Source: Desulfobacterales bacterium (GTDB lineage: Bacteria; Desulfobacterota; Desulfobacteria; Desulfobacterales; C00003060). Taken from it: a stretch of 7,879 nucleotides of DNA. The position numbers were made by a program, and so were the translations under genes. Under the pieces are notes generated by a model. The model searched no databases, was not told the origin of the DNA, and worked only from the letters and a program-made list of their open reading frames with translations. Within the stretch, counting starts at the first letter, position 1. Each line of letters begins with the position of its first letter. Of this stretch, positions 1-5,488 are shown in pieces. The DNA lies in the NCBI GenBank assembly GCA_030668505.1, contig DAOUTV010000062.1, positions 1 through 7,879 on the forward strand. Reading direction: 5' to 3'.

Positions 1-127
1 CCGACATCCCCTTCTTCGATAAATGCTTCGTGATCGCCGACGTTAACGTCGTCTTCCCATGATCAATATGACCTATCGTGCCTACATTCACATGCGGCTT
101 CACTCGCTCAAATTTCTTCTTCGCCAT
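1..127 (-). CDS. tuf: Elongation factor Tu, N-terminal fragment
   Basis: EF-Tu is the cytoplasmic GTPase that carries aminoacyl-tRNA to the ribosome. Only the first 42 codons are present; the gene runs off the left edge. The translation starts MAKKKFERVKPHVNVGTIG and continues with the P-loop GHIDHGKTT (residues 19-27), which is the family's G1 motif; the commoner form is GHVDHGKTT, so I at residue 21 is a conservative change. The start is the ATG at 125-127, preceded by a strong GGGAGGGA ribosome-binding site. tRNA-Thr lies 57 bp upstream on the same strand, as in the classical thrT-tufB arrangement, so the two are probably co-transcribed (known for that locus, inferred here). From that context secE/nusG would be expected beyond the window edge. 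Confidence 0.96.
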   Translation of the reverse strand, partial: MAKKKFERVKPHVNVGTIGHIDHGKTTLTSAITKHLSKKGMS

Positions 128-184
128 CTCGCGTCCCTCCCACTCTTGTTCTTAGTTGAGCAATCCGGATCTTACTCTTTTTCC

Positions 185-261
185 TGGAGCCCACGACCGG
201 GCTTGAACCGGTGAACCTCTTCCTTACCAAGGAAGCGCTCTACCTGCTGAGCTACGTGGGC
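185..261 (-). tRNA. tRNA-Thr (anticodon GGT), CCA encoded
   Basis: The minus strand folds as a full cloverleaf. The acceptor stem is GCCCACG with CGTGGGC, and the D-arm is GCTC-AGCAGGTA-GAGC. The anticodon stem is CTTCC/GGAAG around the loop TTGGTAA, which places anticodon GGT (plus-strand 226-228) for threonine. The T-arm is ACCGG-TTCAAGC-CCGGT, followed by discriminator T and a genome-encoded CCA (185-187). The total is 77 nt because the variable region AGGTTC has six bases, one more than the usual class I five. It sits directly upstream of tuf on the same strand and is probably processed from the same transcript. No other tRNA is found between it and the upstream repeat, unlike the Tyr-Gly-Thr cluster seen in many bacteria. 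Confidence 0.96.
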
Positions 262-287
262 CAATTAATGAGGCGAACTAGAGTAAC

Positions 288-510
288 TAGTTTCCATCCA
301 TAAATGGCCCTTTTCCGCAATCGCCGACTTCGCCATAGTAGCCTTCTTGGCTACGAGCCGACTTCGCCAAAGCACTGGCTGCGACGGCTGAACGGCTGAA
401 TCGGCGTCAAACTGCGGGTTTGCTTGTGCGACGTACCTCGGTACGCCTCCACGCAACCCCTTGTTTTCCTTGACCTTGCGGAAAATTGCTCATTTCTGAA
501 TTGGAAACTT
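288..510. repeat. MITE-like palindromic repeat upstream of tRNA-Thr
   Basis: A roughly 223-bp non-coding element is bounded by imperfect terminal inverted repeats of about 33 bp. The left end reads TAGTTTCCATCCATAAATGG and runs to TTTTCCGCAA. The right end, read on the minus strand, starts AAGTTTCCAATTCAGAAATG and also reaches TTTTCCGCAA. Inside are a 13-bp direct repeat GCCGACTTCGCCA (323-335 and 357-369), which flanks a perfect hairpin GTAGCC-TTCTT-GGCTAC (338-354), and a second hairpin CGTACC-TC-GGTACG (432-445). No transposase is encoded. The only open frame through it (minus strand) reads as low-quality shadow sequence. It fills most of the space between the pilus-motor genes and the tRNA-Thr/tuf unit and stops 26 bp before the tRNA, leaving little room for a separate tRNA promoter. 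Confidence 0.75.
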
Positions 511-516
511 ACGCTT

Positions 517-553
517 GTGCCCATTGAGTTTTTACGATTCGTGGATGGGCACT
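517..553. repeat. 8-bp inverted repeat, possible repeat remnant
   Basis: GTGCCCAT (517-524) and ATGGGCAC (545-552) form a perfect 8-bp inverted repeat around a 20-nt loop. Read on the minus strand the right edge is TAGTGCCCATCC, which closely resembles the terminus TAGTGCCCGTCC of the element at 3743-3889. It is therefore probably a shortened or decayed member of that family rather than a terminator. No T-tract follows the stem on either strand, so a role in ending the upstream minus-strand operon is unproven. The rest of 511-583 holds nothing I can recognise. Confidence 0.5.
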
Positions 554-583
554 AGCTAGAAGCAGCCCGGACCCAGTATGCAA

Positions 584-1222
584 TCAGGCCCGGCCCACTG
601 TCTTGAGAGACCTCTTTAGCACGCGGTAAAACTCTTCGTAGTCTATCAGGGATCGCTTCAGGATCTTGTCAAGCTGATCTATATCATTCAGGTTGACTAC
701 CAGGTTAACGCTCAAATTAAAGGCCGTCATATTGTCGGCAGTGCTGAAGCCATTGCCCAGCAGGACTACAAAGATATTCCGGCGGATGCTCATAGGTTGG
801 TGGCCCAGAAATTGCAAAACATAGTTTGATTTAAGCCCCTGCCCTTCAAAGTTTTCATCTATAAAGACCAAATCAAAGACACGTAATCGCATGTACTTCA
901 TAGCATCCCGAGCCGATGCACCTACCGTGACATGGTAGTCCATCTGCTGAAGGATAGAACGTATCTTTTCTCTTACTCCAGCATCCTGCTCGCAGATCAA
1001 GGCCGTCTCAACCCCTGCCTCCACAAAATCAAGGGATTTTTCAAGAGTGCCACCTGTATCCTGAGCCGCCTTAACAATTGTAGTCTTCGGAGTTAAGGCC
1101 GGCGTGGCTACCTCTAACTTACTCTTGCATTTTGGACATTTGAGGGCAACCACTTGGCCCCTGGGCAGCTTGTCATCTGGAATCATAAATTTCGTGTTAC
1201 ATTTTTTGCACTTGATTTCCAT
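584..1222 (-). CDS. Zinc-ribbon (MJ0042-type) protein with degenerate receiver domain
   Basis: This 212-residue, probably cytoplasmic protein starts with a compact zinc ribbon of the MJ0042 type: cysteines 5 and 8 (CKKC) and 29 and 32 (CPKC). A linker of about 35 residues leads to a receiver-like domain at roughly 72-185. The strand ALICEQD (74-80) corresponds to the acidic pocket of response regulators. D122 in DLVFIDENFEG fits the phospho-acceptor position. The usual conserved Thr/Ser falls in VVLLGNG and the Lys in NLVVNLND, so both appear lost and ordinary phosphorylation is doubtful. A basic, Leu/Ile-rich helical tail (185-212) follows. Its start is 13 bp after the stop of the neighbouring PilT paralogue, with AGGGA upstream, so it is translated in the same operon. 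Role inferred: an adaptor or regulator of the pilus motors. A specific function is not known. Confidence 0.85.
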   Translation of the reverse strand: MEIKCKKCNTKFMIPDDKLPRGQVVALKCPKCKSKLEVATPALTPKTTIVKAAQDTGGTLEKSLDFVEAGVETALICEQDAGVREKIRSILQQMDYHVTVGASARDAMKYMRLRVFDLVFIDENFEGQGLKSNYVLQFLGHQPMSIRRNIFVVLLGNGFSTADNMTAFNLSVNLVVNLNDIDQLDKILKRSLIDYEEFYRVLKRSLKTVGRA

Positions 1223-1235
1223 TACCTAAATCCCT

Positions 1236-2414
1236 TTATTTCCGCTTGAGCCTTCTGCGGCCGAACCCTCCGTCGACTTCCAGCTTTTCAATATCTGTCG
1301 TTTTTTCTCCGCGGGCACTCTTTACCTTATCAATGCCTCGGCCTACCTCCCCTTTGCGAGAGGCGTAGGCCATAGCGGTCTCATGAGTAATGAGACCTTT
1401 CTCATATAGTCCTACGATGTGCAGATCAAAGGTGGTCATACCAAATGCCTCACCAGCCTCAATGATATCATAAAAGGTCTTTCCTTCGGACTCACCGTGA
1501 AGGACCGTGTCTTGCACTCTGAGGTTAGTCCCCAAAACCTCAAAGGCAGCCACGCGACCACCTCCGACTTTCGGAAGGAGCCTTTGGCAGACAATCCACC
1601 GGATGCTGTCAGCTAATCGGATACGGATCTGATTCTCCTCATCAATACCGAACAGGCCGAGGATGCGATTAATAGTCTGGCCTGCATCCACCGTGTGTAA
1701 GGTAGTCAAAACCAAATGGCCCGTCTCTGCGGCACTCAACCCCATTTCCACGGATTCCCTGTCACGCATCTCGCCCACAAGGATAACCTTTGGGGCCTGT
1801 CGGAGAGCCGCACGCAACCCAGTGGCATAGGTATCAAAGTCGGTTCCAAGCTCCCTCTGATTAAATGTAGACATCTTGTGGGGATGCTGATATTCTACGG
1901 GATCTTCCAGGGTTACAATGTGAACCGATTTTTCTTCATTAATTTTATTTAGTAAGGCTGCAAGGGAGGTAGTTTTACCACTTCCTGTCGCCCCGGTCAC
2001 AAAGATAATGCCGTTTTTCTCCCCTGCCATTTTCAAGAATGCCACGGGCAGGCCCAGTTCCTCTATGGTGGGAACTTTGGTCTCCAGTTTTCGCAAAACT
2101 ACGGAATAATTGCCTCTCTGTGAAAAAATGTTTACCCGAAAACGAGCCTTGCCGGGAAGTTGATATGATAGGTCGCACGAGCCTTCGTTCAGGAGAATCT
2201 CTGTCAGACGACTGTCGCTGTTGATCAGGTTCAAGGCAAAGATTTCAGTTTGAAAGGGAGTCAGCTCGTTGAAAGTGGGTTCCAGATCAACCGGAACCAA
2301 AACGCCTGCGCTTTCTACCTGAAATGGCCTGCCAACGGTTATGTTCAGGTCGGATACGTCCTTGCGGGAATCAAGCATCCTGGTCATGATGTGATCTATC
2401 TCTTGTTTTGTCAT
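1236..2414 (-). CDS. Second PilT/PilU-family type IV pilus ATPase
   Basis: This 392-residue hexameric motor ATPase belongs to the secretion-superfamily retraction ATPases at the cytoplasmic base of type IV pili. Visible motifs are Walker A GATGSGKT (141-148), the Asp box TLEDPVEY (168-175), Walker B VILVGEMRD (210-218) and the His box HLVLTTLHT (233-241). An N-terminal PAS-like domain (about 1-110) precedes the ATPase core. Two differences from the PilT upstream stand out. The segment before Walker B reads RQAPK instead of REDPD, and the C-terminal AIRNLIRE retraction signature is replaced by TNLRVQDT (297-304). These features favour a PilU-like accessory motor, but orthology to pilU is not proven. 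The tail ends in the basic GRRRLKRK. I chose the ATG at 2414 because GGAGGG lies 5 nt upstream; an in-frame TTG at 2435 would add seven residues but lacks such a site. Confidence 0.92.
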   Translation of the reverse strand: MTKQEIDHIMTRMLDSRKDVSDLNITVGRPFQVESAGVLVPVDLEPTFNELTPFQTEIFALNLINSDSRLTEILLNEGSCDLSYQLPGKARFRVNIFSQRGNYSVVLRKLETKVPTIEELGLPVAFLKMAGEKNGIIFVTGATGSGKTTSLAALLNKINEEKSVHIVTLEDPVEYQHPHKMSTFNQRELGTDFDTYATGLRAALRQAPKVILVGEMRDRESVEMGLSAAETGHLVLTTLHTVDAGQTINRILGLFGIDEENQIRIRLADSIRWIVCQRLLPKVGGGRVAAFEVLGTNLRVQDTVLHGESEGKTFYDIIEAGEAFGMTTFDLHIVGLYEKGLITHETAMAYASRKGEVGRGIDKVKSARGEKTTDIEKLEVDGGFGRRRLKRK

Positions 2415-2419
2415 GGCAA

Positions 2420-2425
2420 CCCTCC
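2420..2425 (-). promoter_or_regulatory. Ribosome-binding site fixing the PilT/PilU-paralogue start
   Basis: GGAGGG on the minus strand lies 5 nt before the ATG at 2414. It falls inside the coding sequence that would result from the alternative TTG start at 2435, so the shorter 392-residue product is preferred. Confidence 0.75.
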
Positions 2426-2460
2426 GCCCTTTCAATTTTCAACTCAGGGCTTTCACCTCA

Positions 2461-3543
2461 TTAAGCTTCAGTAAAATCGGTAGGGGGGGTCTTCAAAAAG
2501 GGTCGGAATTTGGCTTTTTCATTCGCCTTCGTGTATGCCTCATCTGCACTGATCCAACCCTTATTAAGCAAATTCATGATAGCATCGTCCAAAAGCTGCA
2601 TCCCGTATCTTTTGCCCGTTTGTACCATAGAGGGGATTTGATAAGTCTTGGCCTCCCGAATCAGATTACGTACAGCAGGTGTGGCAATGAGGATTTCCAG
2701 TGCCACACAGCGTCCCTTTTTATCTATCCGTTTGAAAAGGACCTGGGCTATTATAGCCCTGAGTCCGTCAGCCAGTGTGGATCGTATCTGTTGCTGCTGT
2801 TCAGCCGGAAAAACCTCAATCATGCGGTCCACGGTCTTATGAGCACTAGTGGTGTGCAGGGTGCTAAAGACAAGATGTCCGGTAGAGGCCGCCTCAACAG
2901 CCAGAGAGATCGTTTCAAGGTCTCGCATCTCACCCACAAGAATAATGTCAGGGTCTTCACGAAGAGCCCCGCGCAAGGCAGATGCAAAGGACTTGGTATG
3001 GATACCCACCTCTCTGTGATTCACCACACATCTTTCGTTCTTGTGGACAAACTCAATAGGATCTTCAACAGTAATTATGTGATCTTTTCTGGTCTTGTTA
3101 GCCTCGTCGACAATGGCCGCCAGTGTCGTAGATTTGCCACTACCTGTAGGACCGGTGACCAGCACCAGACCTCGGGGGAGTGAAGCCAGCTTGGATATTA
3201 CGGCCGGCAGACCCAAGTCCTTAGCCGTAAGGATAGTACTGGGAATTTCTCGAAAGACCGCCCCAATACCGTTTTTTTGCATGAAATAGTTTGCCCGATA
3301 CCGCGCAAGGCTGGCGACCTCATAACCAAAATCGACATCACCGGTCTCTTCAAATTGTTTGATCTTGTGTTCCGGCGTAATCTCATAGAGCATGGTCCTG
3401 AGGTCATCATTGTCCAGGACCTTGTATTTAACTCTCTCAATATCACCGGTAATCCGGAGCATAGGTCGCTCACCTGCAATCAAGTGAAGGTCCGACGCCC
3501 CTTCCTCATTCATCAATTTAAAAAACGCATCAATCTTGGCCAT
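2461..3543 (-). CDS. pilT: Type IV pilus retraction ATPase PilT
   Basis: PilT is the cytoplasmic hexameric ATPase that depolymerises type IV pili and so drives twitching, surface motility and DNA uptake. The 360-residue product has all family motifs: Walker A GPTGSGKST (131-139), the Asp box TVEDPIEF (158-165), Walker B IILVGEMRD (200-208), the His box HLVFSTLHT (223-231) and the retraction signature AVRNLIRE (290-297). Length and domain order (PAS-like domain, then RecA-like core) are normal for PilT. The ATG at 3541-3543 is preceded by AGAGGA, 6 nt upstream. That site overlaps by two bases the end of the palindromic element at 3554-3745, so no conventional promoter fits between element and gene. 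Expression probably comes through the elements from divIVA or yggT. The paralogue follows after 46 bp. Confidence 0.97.
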   Translation of the reverse strand: MAKIDAFFKLMNEEGASDLHLIAGERPMLRITGDIERVKYKVLDNDDLRTMLYEITPEHKIKQFEETGDVDFGYEVASLARYRANYFMQKNGIGAVFREIPSTILTAKDLGLPAVISKLASLPRGLVLVTGPTGSGKSTTLAAIVDEANKTRKDHIITVEDPIEFVHKNERCVVNHREVGIHTKSFASALRGALREDPDIILVGEMRDLETISLAVEAASTGHLVFSTLHTTSAHKTVDRMIEVFPAEQQQQIRSTLADGLRAIIAQVLFKRIDKKGRCVALEILIATPAVRNLIREAKTYQIPSMVQTGKRYGMQLLDDAIMNLLNKGWISADEAYTKANEKAKFRPFLKTPPTDFTEA

Positions 3544-3553
3544 GAAATTTCCT

Positions 3554-3745
3554 CTACTAAGGGCTCGCGCATAAATATATTGGCAGAATTGGCGCTCAGA
3601 TTTGGGTTAGATTTGGCCGATCCGATTGAGCAAAACCGCAGGAATAGCAAGCTATTTCGATGGTTTTGCGAATGAGTATCGGCCAAAGATAGCCTGAAGC
3701 TGGGATGCCAAAATGGTAAGTTATTTTTGGGCGAGCCCTAAGTAG
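3554..3745. repeat. Large palindromic element directly upstream of pilT
   Basis: This 192-bp element is palindromic over much of its length. Its ends CTACTAAGGGCTCGC (plus, 3554-3568) and CTACTTAGGGCTCGC (minus, 3745-3731) match at 14 of 15 positions. Matched inner arms include TTTGGCCGAT (3612-3621) with ATCGGCCAAA (3678-3687), GCAAAACC (3630-3637) with GGTTTTGC (3662-3669), and a core AATAGC-AA-GCTATT (3643-3656). It could fold as one long hairpin in RNA or a cruciform in DNA. No protein is encoded. It abuts the next element at 3743 and contributes two bases to the pilT ribosome-binding site. It is probably a non-autonomous MITE-type repeat. Confidence 0.8.
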
Positions 3746-3889
3746 TGCCCGTCCGAAAAAGGCATCTTTTGCCCCAATACGGCGTTCTCCGCATGTTTTG
3801 ATCCTCGACGTAGCGCTGCTACGCCTGCGGTCAAAACATTTGTGCGGCCTTGTCTGGGTGCAAAATCTACCATTTTCGGACAGACACTA
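3743..3889. repeat. Palindromic element overlapping the divIVA stop codon
   Basis: This 147-bp element has termini TAGTGCCCGTCCGAAAA (plus, 3743-3759) and TAGTGTCTGTCCGAAAA (minus, 3889-3873), which match at 14 of 17 positions. Inner arms ATGTTTTGA (3793-3801) and TCAAAACAT (3831-3839) pair, and the centre is GTAGC-GCT-GCTAC (3810-3822). It is fused head-to-tail with the preceding palindrome. The TAG that begins its right terminus (3887-3889, minus strand) is the stop codon of the DivIVA-family gene. It encodes no protein and is probably a non-autonomous mobile repeat related to the element at 288-510. Confidence 0.8.
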
Positions 3890-4387
3890 AGTACCCTTTA
3901 AATATTTCAACTTTTCCTCGGATGTTTCTTTGGCCTCCATGGCTTCCGTACTCATCTCCAGAAGTCTTCGGTGGGCCTCTAGGACAGCCCCAAGCTCAAC
4001 TTCAAGCTGCATACGCTGCCTTTTAAGTTCTGAGATATCTTCATGTAGTTGTGTAAGCCGGTTATGGGCCGTACTCAATATCTTTTCAGCCTTCATTTCC
4101 GCTTCAGCCACGATCAGCTCGGCCTCCTTATCGGCATTGATCCTCATGTCATCGAGCGCCTTTTGTGCATTGACCATGGCATCCTTGAAGGCAATTTCTC
4201 TATCCTTATATTGCTGTATTTCCCCTCTCAGCCTTTTAAACTCCTTTTGCCTATCTGCATTTTCTCCTATCATGGTTTCCAAATCGTCGGCTATCTGATC
4301 CAAGAAACTATCAACTTCGCGCACATCAAAGCCGCGGAAGCGAATGCGAAACTGCCGTTGATGGATATCTGATGGGGTTGTATTCAT
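3887..4387 (-). CDS. divIVA: DivIVA-family coiled-coil protein
   Basis: DivIVA-type proteins are cytoplasmic coiled-coil scaffolds that bind curved membrane at poles and septa and recruit partners. The 166-residue product has the family's N-terminal lipid-binding signature, FRGFDVREVDSFLDQI (17-32), equivalent to the RGYD..EVD.FL motif. It is followed by long heptad-rich helices (about 33-160) dominated by Glu, Lys, Ala and Leu. The ATG at 4385-4387 has AGGAG 8 nt upstream. The gene follows yggT by 30 bp, a pairing that also occurs in other bacteria. The last codons read KYLKGT and then a TAG lying inside the terminal repeat of a palindromic element, so the original C-terminus may have been altered by the insertion. 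Its exact role in a Gram-negative cell is not established by the sequence. Confidence 0.9.
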   Translation of the reverse strand: MNTTPSDIHQRQFRIRFRGFDVREVDSFLDQIADDLETMIGENADRQKEFKRLRGEIQQYKDREIAFKDAMVNAQKALDDMRINADKEAELIVAEAEMKAEKILSTAHNRLTQLHEDISELKRQRMQLEVELGAVLEAHRRLLEMSTEAMEAKETSEEKLKYLKGT

Positions 4388-4417
4388 GGGTGCTTCTCCT
4401 TTCTTGAGACGTAGTTG

Positions 4418-4717
4418 TTATAAAAATCTTGCCGCTAATGTCCTCAAAGTGTTCACCAGGAAAGTCTGCAAGAATATAATGGCGAGCAACACGACTATGG
4501 GAGAAAAGTCAATACCGGTGAACCCGAAGGGAAGCCATCTCCGAACCGGGTGCAACACAGGTTCGGTCACATTGTGAATAAAGCGCACAATGGGGTTGAA
4601 CGGATCAGGGCTCACCCAGGAAAGCACAGCCCTTGCGATCACAACCCACATATAGAAAACTAGAGCGTAGTTCAAAATTGTGGCAAGCGCACTCAGAAAA
4701 TAACCGATAGCGAACAT
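4418..4717 (-). CDS. yggT: YggT-family membrane protein
   Basis: This is a small inner-membrane protein of the YggT family, whose function is poorly defined although links to envelope and division processes have been proposed. The 99-residue product has two hydrophobic segments (about 8-32 and 69-93). They flank the conserved motif ARAVLSWVSPDPFNPIVRF (28-46) and TEPVLHPVRR (51-60). I chose the ATG at 4715-4717 because the family usually begins with such a short N-terminus before the first membrane segment; a weak GTGGAA precedes it. A GTG at 4769-4771 with TAGGGGTT upstream would give a 117-residue product whose extra 18 residues look unlike the family, so the start is not certain. It is the first gene of the minus-strand block and lies downstream of an AT-rich promoter region. 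Confidence 0.88.
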   Translation of the reverse strand: MFAIGYFLSALATILNYALVFYMWVVIARAVLSWVSPDPFNPIVRFIHNVTEPVLHPVRRWLPFGFTGIDFSPIVVLLAIIFLQTFLVNTLRTLAARFL

Positions 4718-4828
4718 ATTTCCACTAAAACAAACACCAATGAACCGTTCTACCTCTCCGAGGTATGACACAACCCCTACCCGCCGGCATGCAAGAGGCC
4801 TAACAATTCGAGATTTGAACCCTCATTA

Positions 4829-4867
4829 TGTATATAATATTATTGACGATTGCAGCTCAAAAGTCAA
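4829..4867 (-). promoter_or_regulatory. Candidate promoter for the yggT-divIVA-pilT block
   Basis: On the minus strand TTGACT (4862-4867) matches the sigma-70 -35 box. It is followed by an AT-rich stretch containing TAATAT (19-bp spacing) and, further on, TATACA. An overlapping TTGAGC upstream of the same AT-rich block gives another possible register. The position, about 110-150 bp before the yggT ATG, suits a promoter for the operon. The exact -10 cannot be fixed by eye. Confidence 0.4.
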
Positions 4868-4920
4868 GCTCAAGTTTTAAACCCTATAAAAATCTATAAA
4901 TATGAATGCCTTATATGAAA

Positions 4921-5110
4921 GATGGTCTCGTAAAAAGTCGATTTTGCTCACTCCGTGAACATTTTGGGCGCACTTAAGATGTCCAGCTAAAATGCTAAAA
5001 CTCGGGCTAACGCCCTCAAACAGTTAGCATTTTTGCGCGCTGAACATTCCAAGTGCTTTTTCCCCAAAATGCTCAATGTCGTTCACAAAACACTTTTTAC
5101 GATTTCATTA
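4921..5110. repeat. Large imperfect palindromic element in the divergent intergenic region
   Basis: This element of about 190 bp has ends sharing TCGTAAAAAGT: the left copy in GGTCTCGTAAAAAGTCG, the right copy in the minus-strand GAAATCGTAAAAAGTG. Matched arms run inward: CATTTTGGG (4960-4968) with CCCAAAATG (5063-5071), GCACTT (near 4970) with AAGTGC (near 5051), AATGCTAA (4991-4998) with TTAGCATT (5024-5031), and the core GGGC-TAAC-GCCC (5004-5015). It encodes nothing and its ends differ from those of the other elements, so it represents another family. It lies about 50 bp upstream of the yggT promoter region. Confidence 0.75.
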
Positions 5111-5201
5111 TGAAAAATGATGGCAATTTTTTCATTTGTGAGAAATGGGGTCTCCGTGTTCAATTCATGCCACCCCGCCTTCTTTCTCTGCCTACTTACT
5201 A

Positions 5202-5232
5202 TTGACAATCCTTATTATTATGTGGTTTATAT
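5202..5232 (+). promoter_or_regulatory. Candidate plus-strand promoter
   Basis: A perfect -35 hexamer TTGACA (5202-5207) is followed after 18 bp by TTTATA, in the context GGTTTATATAAAAGG. It points toward the gene at 5489 and would give a leader of roughly 250 nt. Confidence 0.4.
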
Positions 5233-5326
5233 AAAAGGTATCGAATCAACGCCATTCGCATCCTATGTAACGGAAGAGTGGTGACGCTTGCACTTCAGGG
5301 CTTTTCAGTGTCGCCATGTTGTCATA

Positions 5327-5356
5327 TTGACATTAATAACCGATATAAGGTATAGG
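5327..5356 (+). promoter_or_regulatory. Second candidate plus-strand promoter
   Basis: TTGACA (5327-5332) is followed after 18 bp by TATAGG (5351-5356). The -10 match is weaker than the -35. Transcription would start near 5363, just upstream of the TTTTGGT dyad, which would suit an operator or a leader hairpin. Confidence 0.3.
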
Positions 5357-5410
5357 TTCTGCAGGCATGATGCCACAGGCTCACAGAATAGGGCAATCTA
5401 TAAATAATGG

Positions 5411-5428
5411 TTTTGGTCGTTACCAAAA
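5411..5428. promoter_or_regulatory. 18-bp dyad TTTTGGT-CGTT-ACCAAAA
   Basis: A perfect 7-bp inverted repeat with a 4-nt centre lies 60 bp before the start of the plus-strand gene and downstream of both candidate promoters. No T-tract follows it on either strand, so it is not a normal terminator. It may be an operator for a dimeric regulator or an mRNA leader hairpin; the sequence alone does not decide. Confidence 0.4.
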
Positions 5429-5475
5429 AATACCACGAAATTGCCTTTTGAAGTTAAACTCTCTGAGGAACGAAC

Positions 5476-5481
5476 GGAGGG
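5476..5481 (+). promoter_or_regulatory. Ribosome-binding site deciding the GTG start
   Basis: GGAGGG, 7 nt before the GTG at 5489. It favours the 123-residue product over a longer TTG-initiated one. Confidence 0.7.
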
Positions 5482-5488
5482 TAGAAAA

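Larger units (their letters stand above)
5111..5488. other. Intergenic leader of the plus-strand gene
   Basis: This stretch has no convincing gene. It holds two TTGACA boxes and the dyad annotated separately. Two tiny frames, a 25-codon GTG frame from 5279 and a 14-codon ATG frame from 5407, have no good ribosome-binding site and no recognisable product. The remainder shows nothing I can name. Confidence 0.5.

Noticed and set aside
265..456. 63-codon minus-strand frame (starts MRGGVPRYVAQ)
   Set aside because: It lies inside the MITE-like element, has no ribosome-binding site and reads through its inverted and direct repeats; a shadow of the repeat.
2413..3183. 256-codon plus-strand frame opposite pilT
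   Set aside because: It is antisense to a gene with every PilT motif, shows no domain of its own and has no ribosome-binding site.
3277..3675. 132-codon plus-strand frame across the pilT 5' end and the palindrome
   Set aside because: It is antisense to pilT and ends inside a repeat; no recognisable protein features.
3930..4372. Ser-rich plus-strand frames opposite divIVA
   Set aside because: The low-complexity Ser/Ala/Leu composition is what antisense of a Glu/Lys/Ala coiled-coil gene gives.
4833..4838. Plus-strand TATAAT as a -10 box
   Set aside because: The only -35-like sequence upstream, TTGAAC at 4815, is 12 bp away, and no gene follows on the plus strand for several hundred bases.
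5279..5355. 25-codon GTG frame on the plus strand after GGAAGAG
   Set aside because: The spacing from the purine-rich site to the GTG is only about 2 nt and the peptide has no recognisable features.
5407..5451. 14-codon ATG frame overlapping the TTTTGGT dyad
   Set aside because: No ribosome-binding site; a leader peptide cannot be supported, though the dyad itself is reported.
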